8,900 bases of DNA from Halanaerobiales bacterium (lineage in GTDB: Bacteria > Bacillota > Halanaerobiia > Halanaerobiales > JADQBU01), in the NCBI GenBank assembly GCA_016278435.1, contig JADQBU010000290.1, positions 1 through 8,900 of the forward strand, read 5' to 3'. This document shows positions 1 to 6,833 of the stretch, piece by piece. The translations under genes were made by a program, and so were the position numbers. The notes beneath the pieces were generated by a model that ran no database searches, was not told the origin of the DNA, and saw nothing but the letters and a program-made list of their open reading frames with translations. Each line of letters begins with the position of its first letter. Position 1 is the stretch's first letter.

Positions 1-223
1 TAAGTATTACAGATACTATAATAGCAGCTATTACAGCCAGAATAATATTTCCTGTAGAACGTAGCACCCACCAGCTGGCATACATTCCCAGGACTACAAA
101 CTGGGGATAAGCAAATTGAATTATCTTTGCTACCAGTAACATTAGATTAAATCCTGTAACCAGTAACACATACAAACTCCCCAGAGAAAGGCCATTTAAA
201 ATCTGTGCAGTAATTACTTCCAT
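1..223 (-). CDS. livH: LivH-type branched-chain amino acid ABC permease, N-terminal part (runs off left edge)
   Basis: Partial gene: the first 74 codons are here and the rest lies beyond base 1. Reading leftwards from the ATG at 223-221 gives a hydrophobic N-terminus (MEVITAQILNGLSLGSLYVL, then LLVTGFNLMLLVAKIIQFA and a further membrane segment ending near VIAAIIVSVIL). The pattern GLSLGSLYVLLVTGFNL followed by INxAx-like 'IIQFAYPQ' is that of LivH, one of the two membrane permeases of the branched-chain amino acid importer. A purine-rich site (AAAGGGGGAAG) lies just upstream of the ATG. It follows livF with a 69-nt gap, so it is the fourth gene of the minus-strand operon. Here the permease comes after both ATPases, not before them as in the usual K-H-M-G-F order. 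LivM and the binding protein are not in the window and may lie further left. Family assignment is fairly sure; substrate is not. Confidence 0.8.
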   Translation of the reverse strand, partial: MEVITAQILNGLSLGSLYVLLVTGFNLMLLVAKIIQFAYPQFVVLGMYASWWVLRSTGNIILAVIAAIIVSVIL

Positions 224-292
224 CTGCTTCCCCCTTTCTTAATATATTATATCTTTGAAAGCAGAAAAACAAGTCTTATATATTACAATATA

Positions 293-1012
293 TTACATAC
301 TATATCCCAGGTAGGCCTCTCTTACTCTTTCATTATTTTTAAGTTCTTCTGCCCTGCCTTCCAGAACTACCTGGCCGGTGTCGATCACATAACCCCGGTC
401 GGCTACTTCCAGCGATTTGCTGACATTCTGCTCAGATAGCAAAATAGTATAACCCTGTTGATTGAGAGTACTCAATAAAGAAAAAATCTTTTTGACGATT
501 TTGGGAGCTAGACCCAGTGATGGTTCATCAATCAAAATTAGATCCGGTTCGGCCAGAAGTGACCTACCAATTGAAAGCATCTGCTGTTCACCACCACTTA
601 AAGTACCCGCAATCTGTTCCTTTCTTGCTTCCAGAACCGGGAAATAAGAAAAAATCTTGCTTATATTTACCTGCTTACCACCCTTATTGTGATATGAACC
701 AAGCAGTAAATTTTCATAAACACTCATTGAATTGAAGTTAATATGTCCTTCAGGAATCAGGCTGATACCGGAAGCAACAATTTTATCAGTAGTTTTTGAA
801 GTTATATTCTTGCCCTTAAATATTACTTTTCCCGCAGGATGTTGAATATTTAAAATAGCCTTCAGCAGAGTAGATTTTCCGGCCCCATTGGATCCGATTA
901 AAGCCACTGTTTCTCCCCGGTTTACCTTGAGATTGACATTCTTTACAGCTTTTATAGAACCATAAGAAACACTGAGATTTTCTATAAGCAGCAGTTCTTC
1001 ACACTTATTCAC
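293..1012 (-). CDS. livF: Branched-chain amino acid ABC transporter ATP-binding protein LivF
   Basis: Cytoplasmic ATPase (239 aa, the usual LivF length) that pairs with LivG to power a liv-type amino acid importer. Visible motifs are Walker A GSNGAGKST (residues 40-48), ABC signature LSGGE (138-142), Walker B with LILIDEP (158-164), and the LivF-specific stretch 'LLSEQN' (191-196), where most ABC proteins have the H-loop histidine. The C-terminus 'ADRGYVIDTGQVVLEG ... VREAYLG' is typical of LivF. The start is GTG at 1012-1010, supported by GGAGG nine nt upstream inside the end of livG. The two genes overlap by 8 nt, which implies translational coupling. Identity as LivF is nearly certain. The substrate (Leu/Ile/Val, another amino acid, or a small amide such as urea) cannot be read from the ATPase. 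Confidence 0.93.
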   Translation of the reverse strand: MNKCEELLLIENLSVSYGSIKAVKNVNLKVNRGETVALIGSNGAGKSTLLKAILNIQHPAGKVIFKGKNITSKTTDKIVASGISLIPEGHINFNSMSVYENLLLGSYHNKGGKQVNISKIFSYFPVLEARKEQIAGTLSGGEQQMLSIGRSLLAEPDLILIDEPSLGLAPKIVKKIFSLLSTLNQQGYTILLSEQNVSKSLEVADRGYVIDTGQVVLEGRAEELKNNERVREAYLGYSM

Positions 1013-1772
1013 CGATATAAGCCTCCATTACCCTGGGATCAGTCCTTACTTCTTCCGGCTTACCCTCACTCAATTTCTGCCCGAAATTCAGGGCTGTAAT
1101 TCTATCACACAGGTCGGTTACCATATTAATATCATGGCTGATCACGATAACCGTAATCCCCATCTCCCTCATATTTTTTATTACTTCCTTTACCCGGCCT
1201 GATTCTTTAGTCCCCATCCCGGAAGCCGGTTCATCAAGTAATATTAACTCCGGCTCTGATACCAGAGCCCGGGCCAGCTGAACAAGCTGGCGTTCAACCC
1301 AGACCAGGTTATCTGTCCATCGTTCTGCATAACTTTTCATCCCCACAAAATCCAAAGATTCCAGTGCTTTTCTACCGATTTCTTTTTCTCTCTTCCCCAG
1401 GGATAGATGGTGAAGAAAAAAAGATTTAATGGGTTTTTTATCAGGAAAATGGTAAAGACCTGTCTTAATATTATCAATTACAGTCATATCCTCTACAACA
1501 CTGCTTTTTTGAAAAGTACGGCTAATTCCCAGACGGGCAATTTCCTCTGGTTTAAGACCGTTAATCTTTTTTGCTTTAAAAAATATATCACCGTCAGTCG
1601 GTTTAATTAATCCTGTAACTATATTAAAAATAGTTGATTTGCCGGCCCCATTGGGACCAATAATACCGTGGATATGGTTTTTTCTGATATCAATATCAAG
1701 GCTGGCAAGGGCCCTGACCCCTCCAAATTTTTTACTTAAACCCCTGATACTTAAAATATTATCATCACCCAT
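1005..1772 (-). CDS. livG: Branched-chain amino acid ABC transporter ATP-binding protein LivG, with atypical signature motif
   Basis: Partner ATPase of LivF, 255 aa from the ATG at 1772-1770. Motifs: Walker A GPNGAGKST (residues 39-47), Q-loop in 'SRTFQ' (84-88), Walker B LILLDEP (176-182) followed by ASGMG, and H-loop in VISHD (H213). The C-terminus 'KPEEVRTDPRVMEAYIG' is a LivG/LivF family ending. The odd point is the ABC signature: LSGGQ is replaced by LVWVE (156-160), although the following RQLVQLARAL helix is normal. In-frame GTG at 1784 would add four residues, but it lies directly on the AAGGAAG purine run. The ATG has AGGG four nt upstream and AAGGAAG eleven nt upstream, so it is the better start. 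The gene sits 17 nt after the peptidase gene and overlaps livF by 8 nt, so the three are very likely one transcript. Confidence 0.9.
   Translation of the reverse strand: MGDDNILSIRGLSKKFGGVRALASLDIDIRKNHIHGIIGPNGAGKSTIFNIVTGLIKPTDGDIFFKAKKINGLKPEEIARLGISRTFQKSSVVEDMTVIDNIKTGLYHFPDKKPIKSFFLHHLSLGKREKEIGRKALESLDFVGMKSYAERWTDNLVWVERQLVQLARALVSEPELILLDEPASGMGTKESGRVKEVIKNMREMGITVIVISHDINMVTDLCDRITALNFGQKLSEGKPEEVRTDPRVMEAYIGE
1022..1026 (-). promoter_or_regulatory. Ribosome binding site of livF (GGAGG)
   Basis: GGAGG on the minus strand, nine nt before the GTG at 1012-1010 and inside the last codons of livG. It decides the non-ATG start of livF and supports coupled translation across the 8-nt overlap. 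Confidence 0.7.
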
Positions 1773-1789
1773 AAATCCCTGCACTTCCT

Positions 1790-2770
1790 TTAATTATATT
1801 CCCTGGATAACTCTGAATAACTGATAAAACCATAAAGCGGTTCGGCCTTTACAATAGCATTAATTACTGCCTTTTCAACAGCTAGACTGGCCAGAGCCCC
1901 CAGAGAATTTATATTTGCACTCACCCTGCCGGCAGCCATCGCAAAGATTGTGTCCCCATCGACCTGAGAATGAGAAGGCCTCATAGTCCGGGCATAACCA
2001 TCATGGGCCATCACAGCCAGTTTATTTGCCTCAGCTTTAGTTAAACTGGCATTGGTTAACACCACACCGATTGTTGTATTTTCATTAAATAGATTTTCCT
2101 GTTTTTCAAACTGATCAATAATTAGTCTTTCCGACCCGGCATAGGTCAGCCCATCATCTTCCAGAGCACCGCCCAGTATCCTACCGGTATGTGGTTCAAC
2201 AACATCCCCTAGACAGTTGACAGCAACTATAACACCTAATTTCAAATCCCCCAGACGGCAGGCATAGATACCGAGTCCACCCTTCATGGCATGTTCCATC
2301 CCCAGATACTTACCGACAGTAGCTCCGGTGCCGGCCCCGGTACTACCCTGATATATATCATCCTTTTCACTGTTAAGACAGGCCTGATAACCCATCTCTT
2401 TATCCGGTCTAATCCTGTGGTCTCCTACCGCCAGATCAAAGAGAGATGCACCACAGACAATCGGCACCCTGGTAACTCCCACATCAAAACCAGAACCTTT
2501 CTTTTCCAGATATTCCATGACCCCGGCTGCACTGTCCAGACCAAAGGCACTGCCACCACTCAAAACAACAGCATGAATCTTATCAACCATATTGGCCGGG
2601 TCAAGGAGATCGGTTTCCCTGGTTGCCGGTGAGCCACCCCTGACATCAACTCCGCCAACAGCACCTTCTGGTGCAAGGATTACAGTACAGCCAGTTGCAG
2701 CTTCAACGTTACTGACCTGACCAATTCTGAAGTCTTTTATTTGATTTATATTAATTTCTTCTAAATCCAC
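1790..2770 (-). CDS. S58 (P1/DmpA) family self-processing aminopeptidase
   Basis: About 326 aa, resembling the DmpA/BapA/ThnT group of N-terminal-nucleophile aminopeptidases, which cut themselves into two chains and then release N-terminal residues from small peptides or beta-peptides. Seen: glycine-rich 'VVLSGGSAFGLDSAAGVMEYLE', 'GASLFDL', 'GSTGAGTGATVGK', then 'NENTTIGVVLTNASLTK' and 'HSQVDGDTIFAMA'. By analogy with ThnT, the self-cleavage bond should be Asn-Thr in NENTT (N231/T232 counted from the GTG), making Thr the nucleophile where DmpA has Ser. There is no signal peptide, so it should act in the cytoplasm. Start: GTG at 2770-2768 has GGAGGT ten nt upstream. An in-frame TTG three codons earlier is only one nt from GGAGG and is unlikely. 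It is the first gene of the operon with livG, livF and livH, which suggests peptide or amino acid use. Exact substrate unknown. Confidence 0.88.
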   Translation of the reverse strand: MDLEEININQIKDFRIGQVSNVEAATGCTVILAPEGAVGGVDVRGGSPATRETDLLDPANMVDKIHAVVLSGGSAFGLDSAAGVMEYLEKKGSGFDVGVTRVPIVCGASLFDLAVGDHRIRPDKEMGYQACLNSEKDDIYQGSTGAGTGATVGKYLGMEHAMKGGLGIYACRLGDLKLGVIVAVNCLGDVVEPHTGRILGGALEDDGLTYAGSERLIIDQFEKQENLFNENTTIGVVLTNASLTKAEANKLAVMAHDGYARTMRPSHSQVDGDTIFAMAAGRVSANINSLGALASLAVEKAVINAIVKAEPLYGFISYSELSREYN

Positions 2771-2780
2771 CCTGATCAAA

Positions 2781-2785
2781 CCTCC
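2781..2785 (-). promoter_or_regulatory. Ribosome binding site of the S58 peptidase gene (GGAGG)
   Basis: GGAGG on the minus strand, ten nt before GTG 2770-2768 but only one nt before the alternative TTG 2779-2777. It therefore favours the GTG start. Confidence 0.6.
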
Positions 2786-2805
2786 AGCATTTACATTTAT
2801 TCATT

Positions 2806-2834
2806 ATTATAACACATCATCTATTTAAAGCGAA
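2806..2834 (-). promoter_or_regulatory. Candidate promoter of the peptidase-livGFH operon
   Basis: On the minus strand a perfect TATAAT (2811-2806) lies 17 nt after TTCGCT (2834-2829), which matches the -35 consensus at three of six positions. It sits in the 74-nt gap between the stop of the GGDEF/HD-GYP gene and the peptidase start, about 35 nt before the start codon. The -35 is weak, so this is a reasonable but unproven vegetative promoter. Readthrough from the upstream GGDEF gene is also possible, because I see no terminator in the gap. Confidence 0.4.
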
Positions 2835-2844
2835 AAATTTTCTC

Positions 2845-4533
2845 TCAACTGACAATATCCTGTTCAATTTCATTTATTACATTAATAAATATATCAACAA
2901 AATCAGGATCGAAGTGGGTACCAGCAATATTTTTAAGTTCCTCAACTGCTCTGGTATGTGAAAGAGCCGGACGGTAGGGCCGATCGGTACACATAGCATC
3001 ATAGGCATCAGCAATTGTCAGTATTCTGGCGCCAGGCGGGATTTCTTCTCCCTGGAGGCCATCCGGATAACCACTACCATCATAACGTTCATGATGATAC
3101 TTGATTATCGGAATTAAGCGATCTGATGCATTGACTACTTCCAGCATGTTGAGAGCAAGTTCCGGGTGTTTCCGCATTAATTCCCATTCCCCACTAGTTA
3201 AAGGCCCTGTTTTAACAAGGACTTCTCTTGGGATTTCTATTTTTCCAAGATCGTGTAACATACCCGCTATCCATAAGAGTTCCGGGGCTAGATTATCAAT
3301 ATTATTATTTGCAGTTATCCTCTTTGCCATCAAGAAAGCATATTCGGCCACTCTCTCACTATGCTGCCTTGTATACTGGTCTTTAACATTTATACATGAT
3401 ATAACTAACTCCAGTTCTTCTGGATAATAATTTCCACCTTTTTTATATTTATCTCCCTTTTCATTCAATTCAAGAATTGCAGAATAAATAGTTACAGAAT
3501 TATACCCCCCATCTGCTCCGTAATCAAGGGCTATATGGGCCTTTTTAAGCAGTTCTTTTACATTATGGCAGTGGGTAGGAAAGGTTGAGACACCGGCTGA
3601 AGCTGTAAGATTCTTCCCCACTTTATTCTGGCCCTGGAAATTATTCCCGGCAATTGCTCTGACAAGTTTTTCAGCCATATTTTTAGCCTGTAATACCATG
3701 GCACCGGGCAGGATAATACCAAAATCATCCCCACCACACCTGTAAACATAACCAGTAAATCCCAGATTTTCTTCTATAATCCTGGCCACATCAATAAGTA
3801 TTTTATCACCAGTAGAGTGACCCAGATTTTCATTAAAAACTCTAAACTGATCCAGATCCAGAATAATCAGAGATAAATTTGATCCTCTCCCTTCTGCCCG
3901 TTTAATTTCTTCTTTCAGGGCCTGATTAAAATGTCTTCTATTACCCAGACCGGTTAGACTGTCAGTACTGGCCAATCCGCAGAATTTAATTATCTGGCTT
4001 ACTACCATAACCCCACCTAAAAATATCAAACCATTTAAAAAAGCATTACGCCAGTAAAGATAATCGAGGAACATTCCCGGACCAGAAAGCAAGTAATTTA
4101 TAAGTGCATAATTTAAAGCACCGGTCCCACCAAAGAACAAAAAGCCCTTAAAGTTAGGCTGTCCCACCATAACACTTATTAATACCAGGGGATAAAAAAG
4201 AATCAAACCAGTATTAACACCCCGGGTAAGATAAAGCAATATCCCCACAAAATTTATTCTAATAAAGACATCTATTATCCAGTAAATATTATAATATCTG
4301 GTAATTACAGGCCCTGCCCGCAAAAAAAGATAAATATAGAGAAGATGATATAAAATAAAAAATATAATAAGTGAATTAAAGCTAATTAAAGATTCCTGCC
4401 AGTACAAAATAAAAAGAGCACTGATAAGTATAATACTTTTATACCAGAGCCCAAAATATAACTCAATTTTCCATAATTCAGACCTGGTAACTCTACTTCT
4501 ACCCCAGAACACCTCTTGCCAGTCTGCCCACAC
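2845..4533 (-). CDS. Membrane-bound GGDEF (GGDDF) and HD-GYP domain protein, cyclic-di-GMP turnover
   Basis: 562 aa. Residues about 30-185 hold five or six hydrophobic segments and no recognisable extracellular sensor. A GGDEF domain follows (about 186-350): 'DSLTGLGNRRHF' (191-202), metal site DLDQF (226-230), NENLGHSTGD (234-243), and signature GGDDF (267-271) with Asp for the usual Glu. The RxxD inhibitory site expected nine residues before the signature is absent (GFTG). A full HD-GYP domain follows (about 370-555): H391 in QHSERVA, HDLGK (427-431), H456 in KHPE, HHERYDGSGYP (480-490) and D509 in IADAYDA. The phosphodiesterase half therefore looks active, degrading cyclic di-GMP at the inner face of the membrane. 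The cyclase half is uncertain and could be a GTP-binding regulator instead. Start GTG has GGGGGAA six nt upstream. It is a single-gene unit divergent from dacF. Confidence 0.93.
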   Translation of the reverse strand: MWADWQEVFWGRSRVTRSELWKIELYFGLWYKSIILISALFILYWQESLISFNSLIIFFILYHLLYIYLFLRAGPVITRYYNIYWIIDVFIRINFVGILLYLTRGVNTGLILFYPLVLISVMVGQPNFKGFLFFGGTGALNYALINYLLSGPGMFLDYLYWRNAFLNGLIFLGGVMVVSQIIKFCGLASTDSLTGLGNRRHFNQALKEEIKRAEGRGSNLSLIILDLDQFRVFNENLGHSTGDKILIDVARIIEENLGFTGYVYRCGGDDFGIILPGAMVLQAKNMAEKLVRAIAGNNFQGQNKVGKNLTASAGVSTFPTHCHNVKELLKKAHIALDYGADGGYNSVTIYSAILELNEKGDKYKKGGNYYPEELELVISCINVKDQYTRQHSERVAEYAFLMAKRITANNNIDNLAPELLWIAGMLHDLGKIEIPREVLVKTGPLTSGEWELMRKHPELALNMLEVVNASDRLIPIIKYHHERYDGSGYPDGLQGEEIPPGARILTIADAYDAMCTDRPYRPALSHTRAVEELKNIAGTHFDPDFVDIFINVINEIEQDIVS

Positions 4534-4562
4534 ATCTATTCCCCCATTTTATTACATTTACT

Positions 4563-4585
4563 TTTATGTATGTATTCTACATAAA
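4563..4585. promoter_or_regulatory. Perfect 8-bp inverted repeat, candidate operator
   Basis: TTTATGTA (4563-4570) and its exact reverse complement TACATAAA (4578-4585) are separated by 7 nt. The dyad lies 30 nt upstream of the GGDEF/HD-GYP start and about 120 nt upstream of dacF. It is AT-rich and lacks a following T-run, so it does not look like a terminator. A repressor or activator site for the GGDEF gene is the natural reading, but the regulator is unknown. Confidence 0.4.
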
Positions 4586-4658
4586 CAGTTGTAATTCCTT
4601 TAATTATCACAAAACCGCCCACTATTCTTACCATTAATATTAGTACCTGACCCTGCAT

Positions 4659-4673
4659 ATACTTAAAAAGTAT
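4659..4673. repeat. Perfect 6-bp inverted repeat upstream of dacF
   Basis: ATACTT (4659-4664) and AAGTAT (4668-4673) flank AAA. The left arm overlaps TATACT (4658-4663), a five-of-six match to a -10 box for the plus strand, but no good -35 lies 16-18 nt upstream. The site is 30 nt before the dacF ATG. It could be an operator over the promoter, or chance in AT-rich DNA. Confidence 0.25.
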
Positions 4674-4703
4674 CAAGTCCAACATTTGAAATGGGTGGGA
4701 TTT

Positions 4704-5831
4704 ATGAAAAATAAATTAATCTGGATTATAATCTCAGTCTTTTTATTAATATCATTTTCAGGTCTATCCCTGAAAGCAGCAGAGCCACCTGGAACAAGTG
4801 CAACTGCAGCTGTGGTAATGGATATGGAAACCGGTCAGGTGTTATATAATAAGCATATGCATTTACATCGACCTCCAGCAAGTTTAACCAAGATACTAAC
4901 AACTATTATAGCAATTGATAGGGGGAATTTAAAGGACAAAGTTAAAGTCAGCAGGAGAGCAGCCTATCAGGAAGGATCATCTATCTATCTGGAAGAGGGT
5001 GAAGTGATCACACTGGAAGAACTCCTTTATGGGGTTATGCTTGCCTCCGGAAACGATGCAGCAGCGGCAGTGGCTGAACATATTTCCGGCTCCATTGAAG
5101 ATTTTGCTGAATTGATGAATAAAAAAGCAGAGGAAATCGGGGCCAGAAATAGTAATTTCCTTAATCCCAACGGACTACCACAATCAGGACATTATTCATC
5201 AGCCTATGACCTGGCCCTGATTATGAGGTATGCTTTAAATAATGAGATATTTGCCAGAATCACAGCTACAAAATACAAAACCATATCCTGGGGTAATAAT
5301 GACTGGGATCGTGGTCTGCGTAACCACCATAGTATGCTCTTTACCGATGAAGATATCACAGGGGGGAAAACCGGTTATACCCGAGCAGCCGGTCAATGTC
5401 TGGTCACATCTGCCCGTAAAGATGGACGTGAAGTAATTGTCGTTGTTTTAAACTGTCCGGGGAAATATATTGAATCAAGAAAATTAATAGATTATGGAAT
5501 AAATGGTTTCAAAAGAGTTACTGTTATTAACAAAAATGAGGTTTTCGATAAGATTGAAGTTGAAGGCTCCCGGGAAAAAGAACTCAAAATAGTAGCATCT
5601 TCTCCTTTAACTGCACTTGTCCCCCGGGGAGGGGAACTCAAAATAAAAAAAGAAGCAGTCATTGAATCAGAAATAATGCTGCCAGTGGAAGCCGGGGAAA
5701 GAATAGGCACCCTGAATATTTATGACCAGGATATACTGCTCGGCAAAACAGATCTCATAGCCGGAAACAGCCTGAACTTCAACTCAGTTTTCCTGAGGTT
5801 CTGGCACTGGTTCACAACCCTGATCTCCTGA
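4704..5831 (+). CDS. dacF: Serine-type D-Ala-D-Ala carboxypeptidase (PBP5/DacF-like, peptidase S11)
   Basis: 375 aa, the usual length for low-molecular-weight penicillin-binding proteins of the DacA/DacF type. They trim the terminal D-alanine from peptidoglycan stem peptides outside the membrane. An N-terminal signal peptide is clear: MKNK, a hydrophobic core about 5-22, and likely cleavage after LKA near residue 25. The three catalytic motifs are present: SLTK (60-63, Ser60 nucleophile), SGN (115-117) and KTG (222-224). A C-terminal beta domain follows (about 272-350). The last residues (SVFLRFWHWF) look like the amphipathic membrane anchor of this family. The start is ATG 4704, with GGGTGGG four nt upstream. 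The in-frame TTG at 4686 has no ribosome site and would put six extra residues before the signal peptide. The symbol dacF is by family; dacA or dacB are equally possible. The MscS gene follows 79 nt downstream on the same strand. Confidence 0.93.
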   Translation: MKNKLIWIIISVFLLISFSGLSLKAAEPPGTSATAAVVMDMETGQVLYNKHMHLHRPPASLTKILTTIIAIDRGNLKDKVKVSRRAAYQEGSSIYLEEGEVITLEELLYGVMLASGNDAAAAVAEHISGSIEDFAELMNKKAEEIGARNSNFLNPNGLPQSGHYSSAYDLALIMRYALNNEIFARITATKYKTISWGNNDWDRGLRNHHSMLFTDEDITGGKTGYTRAAGQCLVTSARKDGREVIVVVLNCPGKYIESRKLIDYGINGFKRVTVINKNEVFDKIEVEGSREKELKIVASSPLTALVPRGGELKIKKEAVIESEIMLPVEAGERIGTLNIYDQDILLGKTDLIAGNSLNFNSVFLRFWHWFTTLIS

Positions 5832-5910
5832 TATGATAAATTAAACTTTATTAATTCCCCTTAAAATGATATTATTAAATAAAATGGAAGGGATCACAGG
5901 GGGGTAAGCA

Positions 5911-6831
5911 GTGAGATTTATAAATGAATTGATAAATTTTGTGGAAAATTTAAATCCTAAAATAATTTATACCCTGTTAATTATAGCCATCTTTTTTATT
6001 ATAAAGTGGCTGTTAAATAAAATAATTAAACACAATGTAAATAACCCCTCCAGTAGATATAAGTGGCGCAAATTTTCAACATATACTCTCTATTCAGGGG
6101 GATTATTACTTCTTTTTCCAATCTGGCTTAAGGGAACTGACGTGGTAACATTTCTGGGGCTATTTACAGCTGGTTTGGCTATTGCCCTGCGCGACCTTTT
6201 GTCCGGGCTGGTGGGCTGGATTTATATATTATGGAAAAAGCCTTTTTCAATAGGAGACAGAATCGAAATCGATGGTAAAGCAGGTGATATCATAGATATC
6301 AGCATCTTCCAGTTTTCAATTATAGAAATTGGAGAATGGGTAGGAGCAGACCAGAGTACAGGACGTGTTGTTCACATACCCAATAAAAAAATTCTGGATG
6401 TCAGTTTAGCAAACTACACTGAAAACTTTCCTTTTATCTGGAATGAGTTACCGGTTTTGCTTACATTTGAAAGTGACTGGGAAAAAGCTAAATATATTTT
6501 GCTGGAAATAATAAGAGAAATAAATGAAGAACAGCTCGAGGCTGCCAGAAGCGTGATTAAAAGTAGCCATAGTAAATATATGATCTATTACGGAACACTG
6601 ACCCCGATAGTGTACAGTTCAGTGCAAGAAAGCGGCATACTATTGACTATCAGGTATCTCTGTAAACCACAGGAAAGAAGAAATACTTCCAGCAGAACCT
6701 GGGAACAGATACTTCACAGATTTTCTCTGGAAGATAATATTGATTTTGCTTATCCTACCAGAAGGTTTTATGTAAAAGGTGAAGTCCCAAATTTCTTCCA
6801 GGAATCGATCAGGGAACCGGAAAATGAATAA
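5911..6831 (+). CDS. Small-conductance mechanosensitive channel, MscS family
   Basis: 306 aa. Three membrane helices: about 18-38, 57-76 and the pore-lining 79-107, in which small residues (FLGLFTAGLAIALRDLLSGL) pack as in MscS TM3. The family hallmark PFSIGDRIEIDG (111-122) and the beta-domain motif VHIPNKKIL (154-162) are both present, followed by a cytoplasmic alpha/beta domain to about 290. The role is relief of turgor on hypo-osmotic shock by opening at high membrane tension. Start GTG 5911 has GGGGGG followed by a six-nt spacer. It lies 79 nt after dacF on the same strand, and I see no convincing terminator between them, so the two may be cotranscribed as envelope genes. Its stop codon is 2 nt from the stop of the opposing gene. 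Confidence 0.92.
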   Translation: MRFINELINFVENLNPKIIYTLLIIAIFFIIKWLLNKIIKHNVNNPSSRYKWRKFSTYTLYSGGLLLLFPIWLKGTDVVTFLGLFTAGLAIALRDLLSGLVGWIYILWKKPFSIGDRIEIDGKAGDIIDISIFQFSIIEIGEWVGADQSTGRVVHIPNKKILDVSLANYTENFPFIWNELPVLLTFESDWEKAKYILLEIIREINEEQLEAARSVIKSSHSKYMIYYGTLTPIVYSSVQESGILLTIRYLCKPQERRNTSSRTWEQILHRFSLEDNIDFAYPTRRFYVKGEVPNFFQESIREPENE

Positions 6832-6833
6832 TA

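Noticed and set aside
246..275. Separate promoter for livH (TTGTTT and TATAAT in the livF-livH gap)
   Set aside because: Spacing is only about 15 nt, and the gene is easily served by readthrough from the operon; too weak to list.
266..300. Repeated ATATTACA-like runs around the livF stop
   Set aside because: Two short copies in very AT-rich DNA, overlapping coding sequence; no symmetry or spacing to suggest function.
2291..2632. 113-codon plus-strand open frame inside the S58 peptidase gene
   Set aside because: Antisense shadow of a well-recognised enzyme; no ribosome site and no recognisable product.
3558..3749. Second minus-strand frame inside the GGDEF gene
   Set aside because: It lies in another frame within the conserved GGDEF domain, so it is a shadow.
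4616..4699. Possible riboswitch or hairpin hiding the dacF ribosome site (CCCAC 4617-4621 with GTGGG 4695-4699)
   Set aside because: Only five pairs across a 73-nt loop, with no supporting helices or known riboswitch core.
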